Origin: an uncultured Dehalococcoidia bacterium
GTDB taxonomy: Bacteria > Chloroflexota > Dehalococcoidia > Lucifugimonadales > UBA3495
NCBI GenBank assembly: GCA_951813535.1
Contig: OX638345.1
Coordinates: 4,208,608-4,272,607, forward strand
Length of the DNA: 64,000 bases
Reading direction: 5' to 3'
This document shows positions 8,964 through 16,841 of this stretch, one piece after another. Position numbers and translations under genes: made by a program. Positions within the stretch are counted from its first letter, which is position 1, and every line of letters starts with the position of its first letter. Under the pieces are notes generated by a model, which saw only the letters and a program-made list of their open reading frames with translations, was not told the DNA's origin and did not search any database.

Positions 8964-9413
8964 TCAGCGCTGGCCGGCGAGGGTTGCGATCGCAACCATG
9001 GACCTTTCCTGACGGGTCGAGGTGTTGAAATCGTGGATGGCCCGTTCGGCGCGGTCAATCCAGGTGGCAACCTGGTTTTGAGCAAAGCTGACATCGGGGT
9101 TGTAGTCAGCGTCTTCCCGTTGTTTCTTGATACCCGCAATGATAACTGCGAAGTTCTGGATCGGCTGGCTGAAGAGATGGGGCCAACCGTACAGAGGATT
9201 TTCGGCACGGAAGTGGCGCAGAGATCGGTAGATCGCCGTCCAGTCGGATTGGTTGGACCGCGTCTTGGTCCCTACGATAATGTCGGCGTTGCTGGAAGCA
9301 AGGGCATGAAACATAGCGTAGTACGCGGTGCTGATGGCGCGACGCAAGGCCCCTTGAGAAGGCTGCCCGCCAGCCAGAAGGCGGCTGGCCCTGATCAACT
9401 CTACCCAGTCCAT
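8964..9413 (-). CDS. HEPN-domain-like protein
   Basis: A 149-residue helical protein. The segment GALRRAISTAYYAMFHALASSNAD (about residues 21-44) is the characteristic HEPN helix found in HEPN/MNT and related toxin or abortive-infection proteins. The C-terminal half contains helices with WIDRAERAIHDF. A canonical Rx4-6H motif is not evident, so RNase activity is unproven. Its start overlaps the 103-residue upstream gene by 13 nt, implying coupled translation. The methyltransferase gene follows 179 nt downstream. Confidence 0.7.
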   Translation of the reverse strand: MDWVELIRASRLLAGGQPSQGALRRAISTAYYAMFHALASSNADIIVGTKTRSNQSDWTAIYRSLRHFRAENPLYGWPHLFSQPIQNFAVIIAGIKKQREDADYNPDVSFAQNQVATWIDRAERAIHDFNTSTRQERSMVAIATLAGQR

Positions 9414-9712
9414 GGCGCACCCAACTGGTCGGCCTCACTCTCAGGGATGTAGGAGATTGATGGGATCGCGTGGATGCCAACGCTGCGCAGGGCCCCCATG
9501 AGATAAATGTCAAACGAGTTGAGCAGGCCAGTGTCGAGGCTGCAAGGCTTGCCGCCATAGATCACCCAAACGTCCAGGAAAGGAATGTCATCAAAATCTT
9601 GGCCCGGCTTGGTCCACACTTTCCGGAAGGGCACACGGTGCTGATGGTGGATGTTCAAGCATTCGAGAATGATCCCCTGCGCTTGGTCCGCCTGCTCTGC
9701 GGTGATGGTCAT
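9401..9712 (-). CDS. unknown 103-residue protein coupled to the HEPN gene
   Basis: The start ATG 9712 opens with MTITAEQADQAQGIILECLN. A longer frame extends upstream, but its added residues are arginine/proline-rich shadow sequence of the ComB gene on the same strand in another frame. The core DDIPFLDVWVIYGGKPCSLD and GIHAIPSISYIPESEA suggests an alpha/beta fold. The nucleotidyltransferase GS...D-x-D motif expected of an MNT antitoxin is not seen. The 13-nt overlap with the HEPN gene makes it the likely cognate partner. Function is unknown. Confidence 0.55.
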   Translation of the reverse strand: MTITAEQADQAQGIILECLNIHHQHRVPFRKVWTKPGQDFDDIPFLDVWVIYGGKPCSLDTGLLNSFDIYLMGALRSVGIHAIPSISYIPESEADQLGAPWTG

Positions 9713-9810
9713 GGTGTGCTCCAGTTGAGGCCATGGTAGGCGACTGGTTGATTCCGAGTACCTGCTGAAAAAGGTGAGGGGATCAGAATAACCCACCCAG
9801 CCAGCGGAGG

Positions 9811-10521
9811 TCAGGATAAGCCGGTGCGTCGGGCCACCAGCAGGCCGTCCTCCCGTGTGACCCGCATGGCGAAGGGATAGCGGTCCACTTCCAGAGCGAG
9901 GCCCACGTCGCGGGGGTGGAACTGCGGCTGGGCGTCGTCGAAGAACTTCTGAGTGGCGCCACCGGCCATGATCAGCTTGCGCAGCGCTTCGGGGTCGGGG
10001 TTCCGTCCCTCGAGCCGGTTGCGCAGGTACATGGCGCAATGCTCGTCCTCGTCGGCCCGGTTCACCCCCTGGTCGCCCATGGCCAGGATGGTCACCCGCC
10101 CTGGCAACGGATCCTCCCCCAGCAGCGCCTGGGCGGTTGCGCCGGCCACCACAAAGGACGTCACATAGATCGGGTCGCAGCCGGCCGCGCCGGCGGCCGC
10201 CGTTCCCACCGTGCCGGCGCGCGTGGACTGCACGACACTCTTGCCGGCGAAATCCACCGAGGACGCTTCATAAGGAGAGTTGCCGTAGTCGAACCCCTCG
10301 GGCCGGCGGCCGTCCACCTCGCCCATCAGGATGTCGGCGATGGCCGGACTGTTCCGCCGGATCTCCAGCGCTTCCTCCACCTCGGCCACCAGGGTGATCT
10401 GTTCCGCGCCCCGGTCAAACGCGATGGCCGCCGTGGTGAAGGCGCGGAACACGTCGATCACCAGGGCAGCGCCGGTGGCCTCGCTGGCGTCACGGGACAG
10501 GCTGCCAATGCGAATTTCCAT
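9811..10521 (-). CDS. 2-phosphosulfolactate phosphatase-like (ComB family)
   Basis: A 236-residue protein from ATG 10521. Family pattern: ALVIDVFRAFTTAAIAFDRGA near the N-terminus, GEVDGRRPEGFDYGNSPYEA, a QSTRAGT loop, and GVNRADEDEHCAMYLRNRL toward the C-terminus (Mg-binding Asp/Glu region). ComB removes phosphate from 2-phosphosulfolactate in coenzyme M synthesis, and bacterial homologues are widespread without that pathway. No ComA or ComC is nearby, so the physiological substrate here is uncertain. Confidence 0.85.
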   Translation of the reverse strand: MEIRIGSLSRDASEATGAALVIDVFRAFTTAAIAFDRGAEQITLVAEVEEALEIRRNSPAIADILMGEVDGRRPEGFDYGNSPYEASSVDFAGKSVVQSTRAGTVGTAAAGAAGCDPIYVTSFVVAGATAQALLGEDPLPGRVTILAMGDQGVNRADEDEHCAMYLRNRLEGRNPDPEALRKLIMAGGATQKFFDDAQPQFHPRDVGLALEVDRYPFAMRVTREDGLLVARRTGLS

Positions 10522-10537
10522 AGTATTGTTCTCTTTT

Positions 10538-10609
10538 ACATCGATGAACAGGATAATCAAGATGTATCAGTAAAAGTCGAAAATCCTGTTTATCCTGTAC
10601 ATCGATGTC
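10538..10609. repeat. dispersed palindrome, family C copy 1
   Basis: A 72-bp imperfect palindrome with ends ACATCGATG and CATCGATGT and inner arms with AACAGGATAA and TTATCCTGT. It lies between the ComB gene start and the NHL gene end. The inner ATCCTGT motif recurs in the copy at 56401-56476. Confidence 0.6.
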
Positions 10610-10616
10610 AATTAAT

Positions 10617-11564
10617 TCAGGCGGTTTTCACCAACTTCTGCAACGAGCGGACCTCGCGCGGCGGGTCCAGGTGCTGCCCGGTGTGGGTCCAGGAGACCTC
10701 TCCCACGTAGATGTTCCCCACGGAGTCCAGGCAGACCCCGTGCGGCGCGATGAACTGGCCGGGCGCTTCACCCTCGGGCCCGTCACCCACTCGGGCCTGC
10801 TGCCGGCCCTCGGTGTCGTACACGCTGACCCTGGGGCCAAGGCCGGTAGCCTGGGAGTTGGGGCCGATGGCCGAGCCCAGTTCGCCGATGTACACCAGGC
10901 CGGCGTCCTGGTCGATGTACAGGCCGCAGGGACGGGACATGTCGTTCCACTGCCCCATGAACCTGCCGTCAGGATTGAACACCTGCACCCGGTGGTTCTC
11001 CCGGTCGGCCAGGTACACCAACCCGTCGCGGTCGGTGCCGATGTTGTGGGCGATGTTGAACTCGCCGGGGCCGTTCCCCGACTTGCCCCAGGAGAAGATC
11101 AGGCGTCCGTCGGGACTGTACTTGTGGATCCGGGCATTGCCATAGCCGTCGGACACGTAGAAATCGCCGTTCCGAGGATCGATGGCGACGTGGGTGCAGC
11201 GGTTGAACGGGTCGCCGGACATGAAGGCCGCCGGGTGTCCGCTGGTGCCCAGGGTCAGCAGTACGTCGCCCTCCAGGGTGCACTTGCGCACGGTATGGTC
11301 GCCGTCGTCGGTCAGGAACACGGTCCCGTCGGGGGCCATGGTGACCCCGTGCGCTCGGGGGAACACACCCTCGCCCCAGGACTGGATGAAGTTTCCGTCC
11401 TTGTCGAACACGATCATCGGGTGATCGCCCCGGTTGAAGGCGTAGACGTTGTCGTCGGCGTCGCAGCCCACGGCAGCCACTTCTCTGAACGCGTAGCCGG
11501 CCGGTAGCTGCCCCCAGCCTTCCTGCACCTCGTAGGTGAACTGGCCCTCTCCGATAGTAACCAT
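10617..11564 (-). CDS. NHL-repeat beta-propeller protein
   Basis: A 315-residue protein. ATG 11564 is chosen because AGGAGG lies just upstream; the longer frame has no support. Five to six NHL-type repeats are visible, each with an aromatic/Gly-Asp pattern such as NVYAFNRGDHPMIVFDKDG, FLTDDGDHTVRKCTLEG, FYVSDGYGNARIHKYSPDG and VYLADRENHRVQVFNPDG. These form a six-bladed propeller used for protein, ligand or lyase functions (peptidylglycine alpha-amidating lyase is a relative). No signal peptide is seen. The catalytic role is unknown. Confidence 0.85.
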   Translation of the reverse strand: MVTIGEGQFTYEVQEGWGQLPAGYAFREVAAVGCDADDNVYAFNRGDHPMIVFDKDGNFIQSWGEGVFPRAHGVTMAPDGTVFLTDDGDHTVRKCTLEGDVLLTLGTSGHPAAFMSGDPFNRCTHVAIDPRNGDFYVSDGYGNARIHKYSPDGRLIFSWGKSGNGPGEFNIAHNIGTDRDGLVYLADRENHRVQVFNPDGRFMGQWNDMSRPCGLYIDQDAGLVYIGELGSAIGPNSQATGLGPRVSVYDTEGRQQARVGDGPEGEAPGQFIAPHGVCLDSVGNIYVGEVSWTHTGQHLDPPREVRSLQKLVKTA

Positions 11565-11876
11565 CGGTGTTCCTCCTGTGGTGGTGGAGACGCTCGCCGG
11601 CGTCGCGCACGGCGGTGATTGTAACCCATACGGCGCGTCCTCAACCCAAAGGACACGGGTCTCACGCGTGCCTACTTTCCCCAAAGTGTCATTGCGAGCG
11701 GAGCGCGGCAATCTCGTCGCCGGAGGGACCGTCTCCCAGCCCACGAGATCGCCGCGTCACTGCGCTCCTCGCGATGACAGACCGGGCGCGCGTGAAGGTC
11801 CCGGGGCCGATGCTACAATGGGCCATCATCATCCCAGTTCCTGACTCGAACGTACCCCAACCCAAGGAGACCCACG
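11565..11876. other. intergenic region holding a family D palindrome
   Basis: No gene is supported in these 312 nt between two divergent genes. It contains the family D repeat (11687-11780). Promoters for both flanking genes should lie here but no strong -35/-10 pair was identified. Confidence 0.5.
11687..11780. repeat. dispersed palindrome, family D copy 1
   Basis: A 94-bp imperfect palindrome with ends TGTCATTGCGAG and CTCGCGATGACA and inner arms GCGGCAATCTCG / CGAGATCGCCGCG. A diverged copy lies at 60771-60861. This TCATTGCGAG type of dispersed repeat is common in many bacterial genomes. Confidence 0.75.
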
Positions 11877-12590
11877 ATGGCCGACCCGCGACGCGATTTC
11901 GTCAAGTACACGTTCTTCAAGGTGCAGCCGGAGTGGCGTCGCCTCCCCGCCGGCGAACGCGATGCCGCCAAGGATGAGTTCGCCGCCGTGGCCGCCGAGC
12001 ACTCCGACCGGGTCGCCCTGAACACCTACACCCTGGTGGGCGCCCGCGGCGACACCGATTTTATGCTGTGGGGCGTGTGCCCCGAGCTGGAGCCCATCAA
12101 CGAGATGGCGGCGCGGCTCAACGGTACCCGCCTGGGCGGCTACCTGGAGACCCCGCATTCCTACCTCGGCATGACCCGTCGCTCGCCCTATATCGACGAC
12201 CACCAGCACGAGGGCCAGGAAGGAACCGGCGACGCCGCATCCATGCGCCCGTCCTCCATGCGAATGATTGGCCGCCAATATCTCTTCATGTACCCCTTCT
12301 GGAAGACCCACGACTGGTACCAACTGCCCAAGGACACGCGCCAGGAGATGATGAACGAGCACTTCGTCATCGGCCACAAGTATCCCCAGGTGAAAATCTC
12401 CACCGCTTACTCCTTCGGCCTCGACGACCCGGAGTTCATCCTCGGCTTCGAGACCGACGAACCCGGCACCTTCCTGGACCTGGTCATGGAACTCCGCGAG
12501 TCCAAGGCCCGCCCCTACACCCTGCAGGACACGCCCATCTTCTCCTGCATCAACCGCCCGCTGCGCGACTGCCTGGACGACGCGGCGTAA
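11877..12590 (+). CDS. chlorite dismutase family protein (coproheme decarboxylase-like, HemQ/ChdC)
   Basis: A 237-residue protein starting at ATG 11877 behind AAGGAG. It has the two ferredoxin-like halves of the family; the C-terminal half carries YPFWKTHDWYQLP (Tyr139 corresponds to the reactive tyrosine of the HemQ YPM-K loop), NEHFVIGHKYP (His162 is the best candidate for the proximal haem ligand) and the strand SFGLDDPEFILGFE. HemQ/ChdC oxidatively decarboxylates coproheme to haem b in the last step of the coproporphyrin-dependent pathway. No other haem genes are adjacent, so a different haem-linked role remains possible. Confidence 0.85.
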   Translation: MADPRRDFVKYTFFKVQPEWRRLPAGERDAAKDEFAAVAAEHSDRVALNTYTLVGARGDTDFMLWGVCPELEPINEMAARLNGTRLGGYLETPHSYLGMTRRSPYIDDHQHEGQEGTGDAASMRPSSMRMIGRQYLFMYPFWKTHDWYQLPKDTRQEMMNEHFVIGHKYPQVKISTAYSFGLDDPEFILGFETDEPGTFLDLVMELRESKARPYTLQDTPIFSCINRPLRDCLDDAA

Positions 12591-12602
12591 GGAAGCGACA
12601 CG

Positions 12603-13283
12603 ATGACAACACAGACCGTCGCCACACCCCAACCCGACGTTACGGCCAACTCGCCAGACGCCGATATGCCGGCGCCCTTCTCGCTGGACATCAGCTCCAT
12701 ACTCGCTCTGCTGCCGGATGATCACGCGCTGGATGACTGGTTCCTGCGTTTCACCGCCGACAATGCGGATTTGGGGTACCAGTTTGAGATTGACCAGCAG
12801 GGGAGATTGTGGGCGATGGCATCGGATGCTGTATTTGGCTGGCGATGGTCACTCAATCTATGCTTCGACTTGATAACCTGGTCGGATGCCGGTCCTGGCG
12901 GCCTGGTGTTTCCGGGCAGCGCCATGATCAGAACTCGGCCCGGTGGACGTCGCGCCGCCGACGCCGGCTGGATTGCCCCGGGGCAGATAACCCCTGCACT
13001 GCCATCAGATTGGCAATTTCACGGCATACCCTTCGCGCCTCATTTCGTAGCGGAGATTCGCTCCCGTTCCAACTCGGTAGAAGAGCAGCAGGCCAAAATG
13101 GAGGAATGGATCGCCTACGGCGTTGCCCTGGGCTGGCTGATCGACCCGTTCCTGCGCCAGGTCCACGTCTATCGCCCCAACGCCGACCCGGTGGTACTCG
13201 AAGATCCGGAAACCGTGAGCGGCGAGCCCGAGTTGCCCGGCTTCGTATTCAACGTCCGCAGCCGCATTTTTGATTTGGATTAG
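12603..13283 (+). CDS. Uma2-family (DUF820) restriction-endonuclease-like protein, copy 1
   Basis: A 226-residue protein from ATG 12603 with AAGGAAG upstream, 12 nt after the HemQ-like gene. The PD-(D/E)XK-like core is visible: RAADAGWI (Asp), FVAEIRSRSNSVEEQQAKMEEWIAYG (Glu plus the family helix) and LGWLIDPFLRQVHVYRP. Uma2 proteins are abundant in cyanobacteria and Chloroflexota and are presumed nucleases, but their role is largely unknown. The next gene is a paralogue. Confidence 0.82.
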   Translation: MTTQTVATPQPDVTANSPDADMPAPFSLDISSILALLPDDHALDDWFLRFTADNADLGYQFEIDQQGRLWAMASDAVFGWRWSLNLCFDLITWSDAGPGGLVFPGSAMIRTRPGGRRAADAGWIAPGQITPALPSDWQFHGIPFAPHFVAEIRSRSNSVEEQQAKMEEWIAYGVALGWLIDPFLRQVHVYRPNADPVVLEDPETVSGEPELPGFVFNVRSRIFDLD

Positions 13284-13306
13284 CGTTCAGGAAGAGAAGC
13301 GCGACG

Positions 13307-13993
13307 ATGACTGGGCAAACTGCATTTTACGAACCGGAGTCGCTCCGCACTGCGGGCTGGGTCGCCGGGGACAAGAACCCGGCGCCAGTGCATATCGACT
13401 TTCGCCCCGTCCTGGAACTGATCGATGGGCTGAGCGATTACGAAGTCGACAAGTGGTGGCTGCGCTTTTGCCGGCTCAACAAAGACGTGATGGGCAAGCT
13501 GGAGATCAACTCCGAGGGAGCGCTGCTCATTACGCCATATCCCGGCTGGGGTGGATCCAAATCCCTCGGCGAGTTTATGTTCGCGTTGCACCAATGGGCC
13601 GAAGCGACGGGCGGAGAGGCTTACGCCATAAACTTGGGCGTTCGCCTGCCCAACGGTTCCCGATACATCCCGGATGCCTGTTGGCTGTCAGACGAGCAAC
13701 TGGAACTGCACAAGCCTGACCATGATCACATACCGTTATTTTGTCCAGCCTTCATCATGGAGATGCGCGGATATAACGAAGAATTGCGGGTTCTGCGTCG
13801 CAAAATGCGAGAGTATATCGCCAACGGGGCGAAACTGGCGTGGCTGATCGATCCCTACGACCAGCAGGTCCACATCTACCGCCCTGACTCGGCTGTAGAG
13901 GTGCTGGACAACCCAGAGACCATCAATGGCGATGACGTGCTGCCGGGGTTCGTGTTTGAGGTGCGGAAGCAGATTTTTGATGTGATCTGGTAG
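13307..13993 (+). CDS. Uma2-family (DUF820) restriction-endonuclease-like protein, copy 2
   Basis: A 228-residue protein from ATG 13307. The same core is present: RYIPDACWL, FIMEMRGYNEELRVLRRKMREYIANG and LAWLIDPYDQQVHIYRPDS. The two neighbours share the same ending pattern (LPGFVF-V/E-VR-IFD), so they are probably an old tandem duplication that has diverged strongly. The ExR in copy 1 is ExR here too, rather than the more usual ExK. Confidence 0.82.
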   Translation: MTGQTAFYEPESLRTAGWVAGDKNPAPVHIDFRPVLELIDGLSDYEVDKWWLRFCRLNKDVMGKLEINSEGALLITPYPGWGGSKSLGEFMFALHQWAEATGGEAYAINLGVRLPNGSRYIPDACWLSDEQLELHKPDHDHIPLFCPAFIMEMRGYNEELRVLRRKMREYIANGAKLAWLIDPYDQQVHIYRPDSAVEVLDNPETINGDDVLPGFVFEVRKQIFDVIW

Positions 13994-14035
13994 GTTCGTG
14001 GTACAGTGGGCTACGACTGCTAATTCGCAAACTGA

Positions 14036-14062
14036 AGCGCTCCGACAAATCGCCGGAGCGCT
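14036..14062. terminator. bidirectional stem-loop between convergent genes
   Basis: AGCGCTCCG (14036-14044) and CGGAGCGCT (14054-14062) form a perfect 9-bp stem with a 9-nt loop. CTTATTATT follows on the plus strand. It sits between the ends of the Uma2 copy 2 gene and nadA, a typical position for a shared terminator. Confidence 0.75.
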
Positions 14063-14088
14063 CTTATTATTGGCCGTGTCGCGGCGCC

Positions 14089-15297
14089 CTACCGCAGCGC
14101 CAGCATCCGCTCCAGCGCCACCACCGACTCCTGCTGCATCTGGTCAGGCACGGTGATGCGGTTGACCACCTCGCCGGCCACCAGGCTCTCCAGCGTCCAC
14201 AGCAGGTAGGCCGGGTGGATACGGTACATTGTGGAGCATGGGCAGCTCACCGGGTCCAGGCAGAAGACCGTCTTGTCAGGGTTGTGCATGGCCAGCCGGT
14301 TCACCAGGCTGATCTCGGTGCCCACCGCCCAAACCGAGCCGGCGGGGGCCTCGTTGATGGTCTTGCGAATGAATTCGGTCGAGCCGTTCAGATCAGCGGC
14401 CTCCACGGTCTCCATGGGGCACTCGGGGTGTACCAGCACCGTCACATCCGGATAGCGCTGCCGGGCCGAGTCGATCTGCTTGGTGGTGAAGCGGGTATGC
14501 ACCGAGCAGTGGCCCTGCCACAGCACCATCTTGGCCTTCCGCAACTGCTCCGGCGTGTTCCCGCCCATGGCCTTGAAGGGGTTCCACACCACCATCTCAT
14601 CCAGCGGGATGCCCAGCTTGAGCGCGGTGTTGCGACCCAGGTGCTGGTCGGGCAGGAACAGGACCCGCTCGGCATCGCCGAAGGCCCACTCCAGCACGGC
14701 GGCGGCGTTGGACGAGGTGCAAACCGCTCCGCCGTTGCGGCCGCACAGGGCCTTGATGGCGGCTACCGAGTTCATGTAGGTGACGGGCACGATGCCGCCG
14801 TGGTCGCCGAGAACGTCTTGCAGGTCCTCCCAGCCGTCCTCAACGTCCTGGATGGGCGCCATGTCGGCCATGGAGCAGCCGGCCGTGATGTTGGGCAGGA
14901 TGATCTGCTGGTGATCGCCGGCCAGGATGCAGGCCGTCTCAGCCATGAAGTGGACACCGCAGAAGATGATGAAGTCGGCCTCCGGGCGGGAAGCGGCTTC
15001 CTGGCTGAGCAGGAAGGAGTCCCCCTGGAAGTCGGCGTACTTGATGACCTCCTCGCGCTGGTAGTGGTGGCCAAGGATGGTCACGCGTTCGCCCAGGGCG
15101 CGGCGGGCAACCCCGATGCGCTCGTCCAGCTCGGCGGGAGAGCAGGCCAGGTACTCGCCGGGGATCTTCTGCCAGCGGACGTTGATCGCCAGCTCCTCCG
15201 CCAGGGACTTGGCCGGCAGTTCGTCTTCCGGTTTGCAGAAGGCGGCGTGCTCGATTTCGGTGAGGGGAATTGTCGGGTGCCTGGTTTGCGTGACCAT
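14089..15297 (-). CDS. nadA: quinolinate synthase
   Basis: A 402-residue protein starting ATG 15297 behind AAGGAGGCGG. NadA condenses iminoaspartate with dihydroxyacetone phosphate to quinolinate in de novo NAD synthesis, using an oxygen-sensitive [4Fe-4S] cluster. Visible signatures: VTILGHHYQREEVIKYADF, IIFCGVHFMAETACIL, PNITAGCSMADM, HPECPMETVEAAD and CLDPVSCPCSTMYRIHP; the conserved cysteines within these supply the cluster. The length matches the long Bacillus-type form. It follows miaB by 32 nt on the same strand. nadB and nadC are not nearby. Confidence 0.96.
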   Translation of the reverse strand: MVTQTRHPTIPLTEIEHAAFCKPEDELPAKSLAEELAINVRWQKIPGEYLACSPAELDERIGVARRALGERVTILGHHYQREEVIKYADFQGDSFLLSQEAASRPEADFIIFCGVHFMAETACILAGDHQQIILPNITAGCSMADMAPIQDVEDGWEDLQDVLGDHGGIVPVTYMNSVAAIKALCGRNGGAVCTSSNAAAVLEWAFGDAERVLFLPDQHLGRNTALKLGIPLDEMVVWNPFKAMGGNTPEQLRKAKMVLWQGHCSVHTRFTTKQIDSARQRYPDVTVLVHPECPMETVEAADLNGSTEFIRKTINEAPAGSVWAVGTEISLVNRLAMHNPDKTVFCLDPVSCPCSTMYRIHPAYLLWTLESLVAGEVVNRITVPDQMQQESVVALERMLALR

Positions 15298-15329
15298 AAA
15301 AGCCGCCTCCTTAAACTAAAAAAGCGGTA

Positions 15330-16628
15330 CTACGCCAGCGCTCCGGCCAAAGACCATGGCCCGGTGCGCGTAATCTTAACGTCGACCAAATGGCCGGCAA
15401 GGTCGGTGTCAGCGGAGCAGTTGGCGGTTTCGGGGACGTCGAAATAGACCAGCTTGTTGCCGCGGGTGCGTCCGGTCCAGCTGCCCCGCTTTCGATTTTC
15501 GGCCAGCACCTGCACCGTGCCGTCCATGTAGGCGGAGTTGATTTCGGTCAGGATGCCTTCCTGCAGCGTTTCCAGCCCCTTGAGCCGGGTCTGCTTTTCT
15601 TCCTGTGGTACGTCATCTTCCATGGTGCGGGCCGCAATGGTGCCGGGCCGCGTGGAATACGCGGCGCCGTGGACCTTGTCGAATCTCAGGTCATCCACCA
15701 GCCGCAGCGTGTTCTGGTACTGCTCATCGGTTTCCCCGGGGAAGCCGACGATGATATCGGTGCTGACGGTGACATCGGGTATGGTGTCGCGGATTTCGCT
15801 GATGATGTCCCGGTACTCGGCGGTCGTATAGGGCCGGCGCATCCGCTGCAGGACGTCGTCGTCGCCCGATTGCGCCGGCAGGTTGATGTGCTCACACACC
15901 TTGGACAGCTCGGCAACGGATCGGATGATCCGGCTGCTCATATAGGACGGGTGGGAGGTGAGGAAACGGATGCGATCCAGTCCGTCGATGTCGTTGAGGC
16001 GGACGAACAGGTCGGCGAGATCCTGGCCGTCGTCGCGGTCGTGGCCGTAGGCATCCACCGTCTGCCCCAGCACCGTGACTTCGCGAACCCCGCGAGTGGC
16101 CAGCAATTCCACCTCGTGGGCAATGTCGCCCACCGAGCGGCTGGCCTGCCTTCCCCGTCGGTAGGGAATGATGCAGAAGGTGCACATCAGGTCGCAGCCG
16201 TGGATGATGGGCACGTAGGTTGCCACGTCGGGCCGCTGGGGCGCCAGGGAGCCGACGCAGCCCTCCCAGTCCAGTCCGAGGCGTTCGCCCACCAACTCCA
16301 GCAGCGGCTCGAACTCCTGGGGACGCAGGAAAAGGTCGACGTGCGGAAACCTGCGCTGCAAGTCCTCGGTGCGGGGGCCAACCATGCAGCCGGTGAGCGC
16401 CAACACCGCATCGGGCCGCTTCTTCCGCAGGGGTTGGTTCAGGTTCAGCGTGCCGGTCACCTTGTCCTCGGCGGACTGGCGGACCACGCACGAGTTGAGC
16501 ACCACCACGTCCGCGTCGGCGGGACGTGGAACGGGCGTGAGGCCCATTTGCTCTAACGCCGACCCCAGTCTTTCGGAGTCGGCGGTGTTCATCTGGCAGC
16601 CTATGGTCCAGATGTGGTAGGTCTGCAT
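15330..16628 (-). CDS. miaB: tRNA-2-methylthio-N6-dimethylallyladenosine synthase
   Basis: A 432-residue radical-SAM methylthiotransferase. N-terminal UPF0004 domain cysteines are in TIGCQMNTADSERL, LNSCVVRQSAEDK and TGCMVGP; the radical-SAM triad is in HGCDLMCTFCIIPYRRG; a TRAM domain forms the C-terminus (EINSAYMDG...RTRGNKLVYFDV). MiaB adds a methylthio group at A37 of tRNAs reading UNN codons. The second cluster and the PYRRG specificity favour MiaB over RimO. It heads a probable miaB-nadA operon, and a tRNA-Ser gene lies just upstream. Confidence 0.95.
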   Translation of the reverse strand: MQTYHIWTIGCQMNTADSERLGSALEQMGLTPVPRPADADVVVLNSCVVRQSAEDKVTGTLNLNQPLRKKRPDAVLALTGCMVGPRTEDLQRRFPHVDLFLRPQEFEPLLELVGERLGLDWEGCVGSLAPQRPDVATYVPIIHGCDLMCTFCIIPYRRGRQASRSVGDIAHEVELLATRGVREVTVLGQTVDAYGHDRDDGQDLADLFVRLNDIDGLDRIRFLTSHPSYMSSRIIRSVAELSKVCEHINLPAQSGDDDVLQRMRRPYTTAEYRDIISEIRDTIPDVTVSTDIIVGFPGETDEQYQNTLRLVDDLRFDKVHGAAYSTRPGTIAARTMEDDVPQEEKQTRLKGLETLQEGILTEINSAYMDGTVQVLAENRKRGSWTGRTRGNKLVYFDVPETANCSADTDLAGHLVDVKITRTGPWSLAGALA

Positions 16629-16670
16629 TCGAGTTTGTTCCCGTGTAGAAGGGGGCGTCCGGGATGGAGA

Positions 16671-16762
16671 TGGCGGAGGGAGTGGGATTCGAACCCACGA
16701 TCCCAGTTTCCCAGGATAAGCGCTTAGCAGGCGCCCGCACTAGACCACTATGCGATCCCTCC
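16671..16762 (-). tRNA. tRNA-Ser (anticodon GCU)
   Basis: A full cloverleaf folds on the minus strand: acceptor GGAGGGA / TCCCTCC, D-arm, anticodon stem GGCGC / GCGCT with loop CTGCTAA (anticodon GCT at 16726-16728), a long variable arm typical of class II tRNA, and T-arm GTGGG-TTCGAAT-CCCAC. Discriminator G and a genomically encoded CCA (16671-16673) follow. It decodes AGC and AGU. The IS66 remnant begins about 75 bp away. Confidence 0.96.
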
Positions 16763-16827
16763 CTACCCTTCTGGGCAACCATAATTATAGCCTATTGTGA
16801 AGCGCGTTACAAACTTTGGTGATGGGT

Positions 16828-16841
16828 CGTAACAGTTCAGA
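16828..16841. repeat. inverted repeat flanking the IS66 remnant, left copy
   Basis: CGTAACAGTTCAGA is the exact reverse complement of 17425-17438. This copy overlaps the transposase stop codon, as expected near a true IS66 3-prime end. Confidence 0.7.

Noticed and set aside
9713-10039. Longer N-terminus for the 103-residue HEPN partner
   Set aside because: The added residues are a frame-shifted shadow of the ComB gene; ATG 9712 gives a compact protein.
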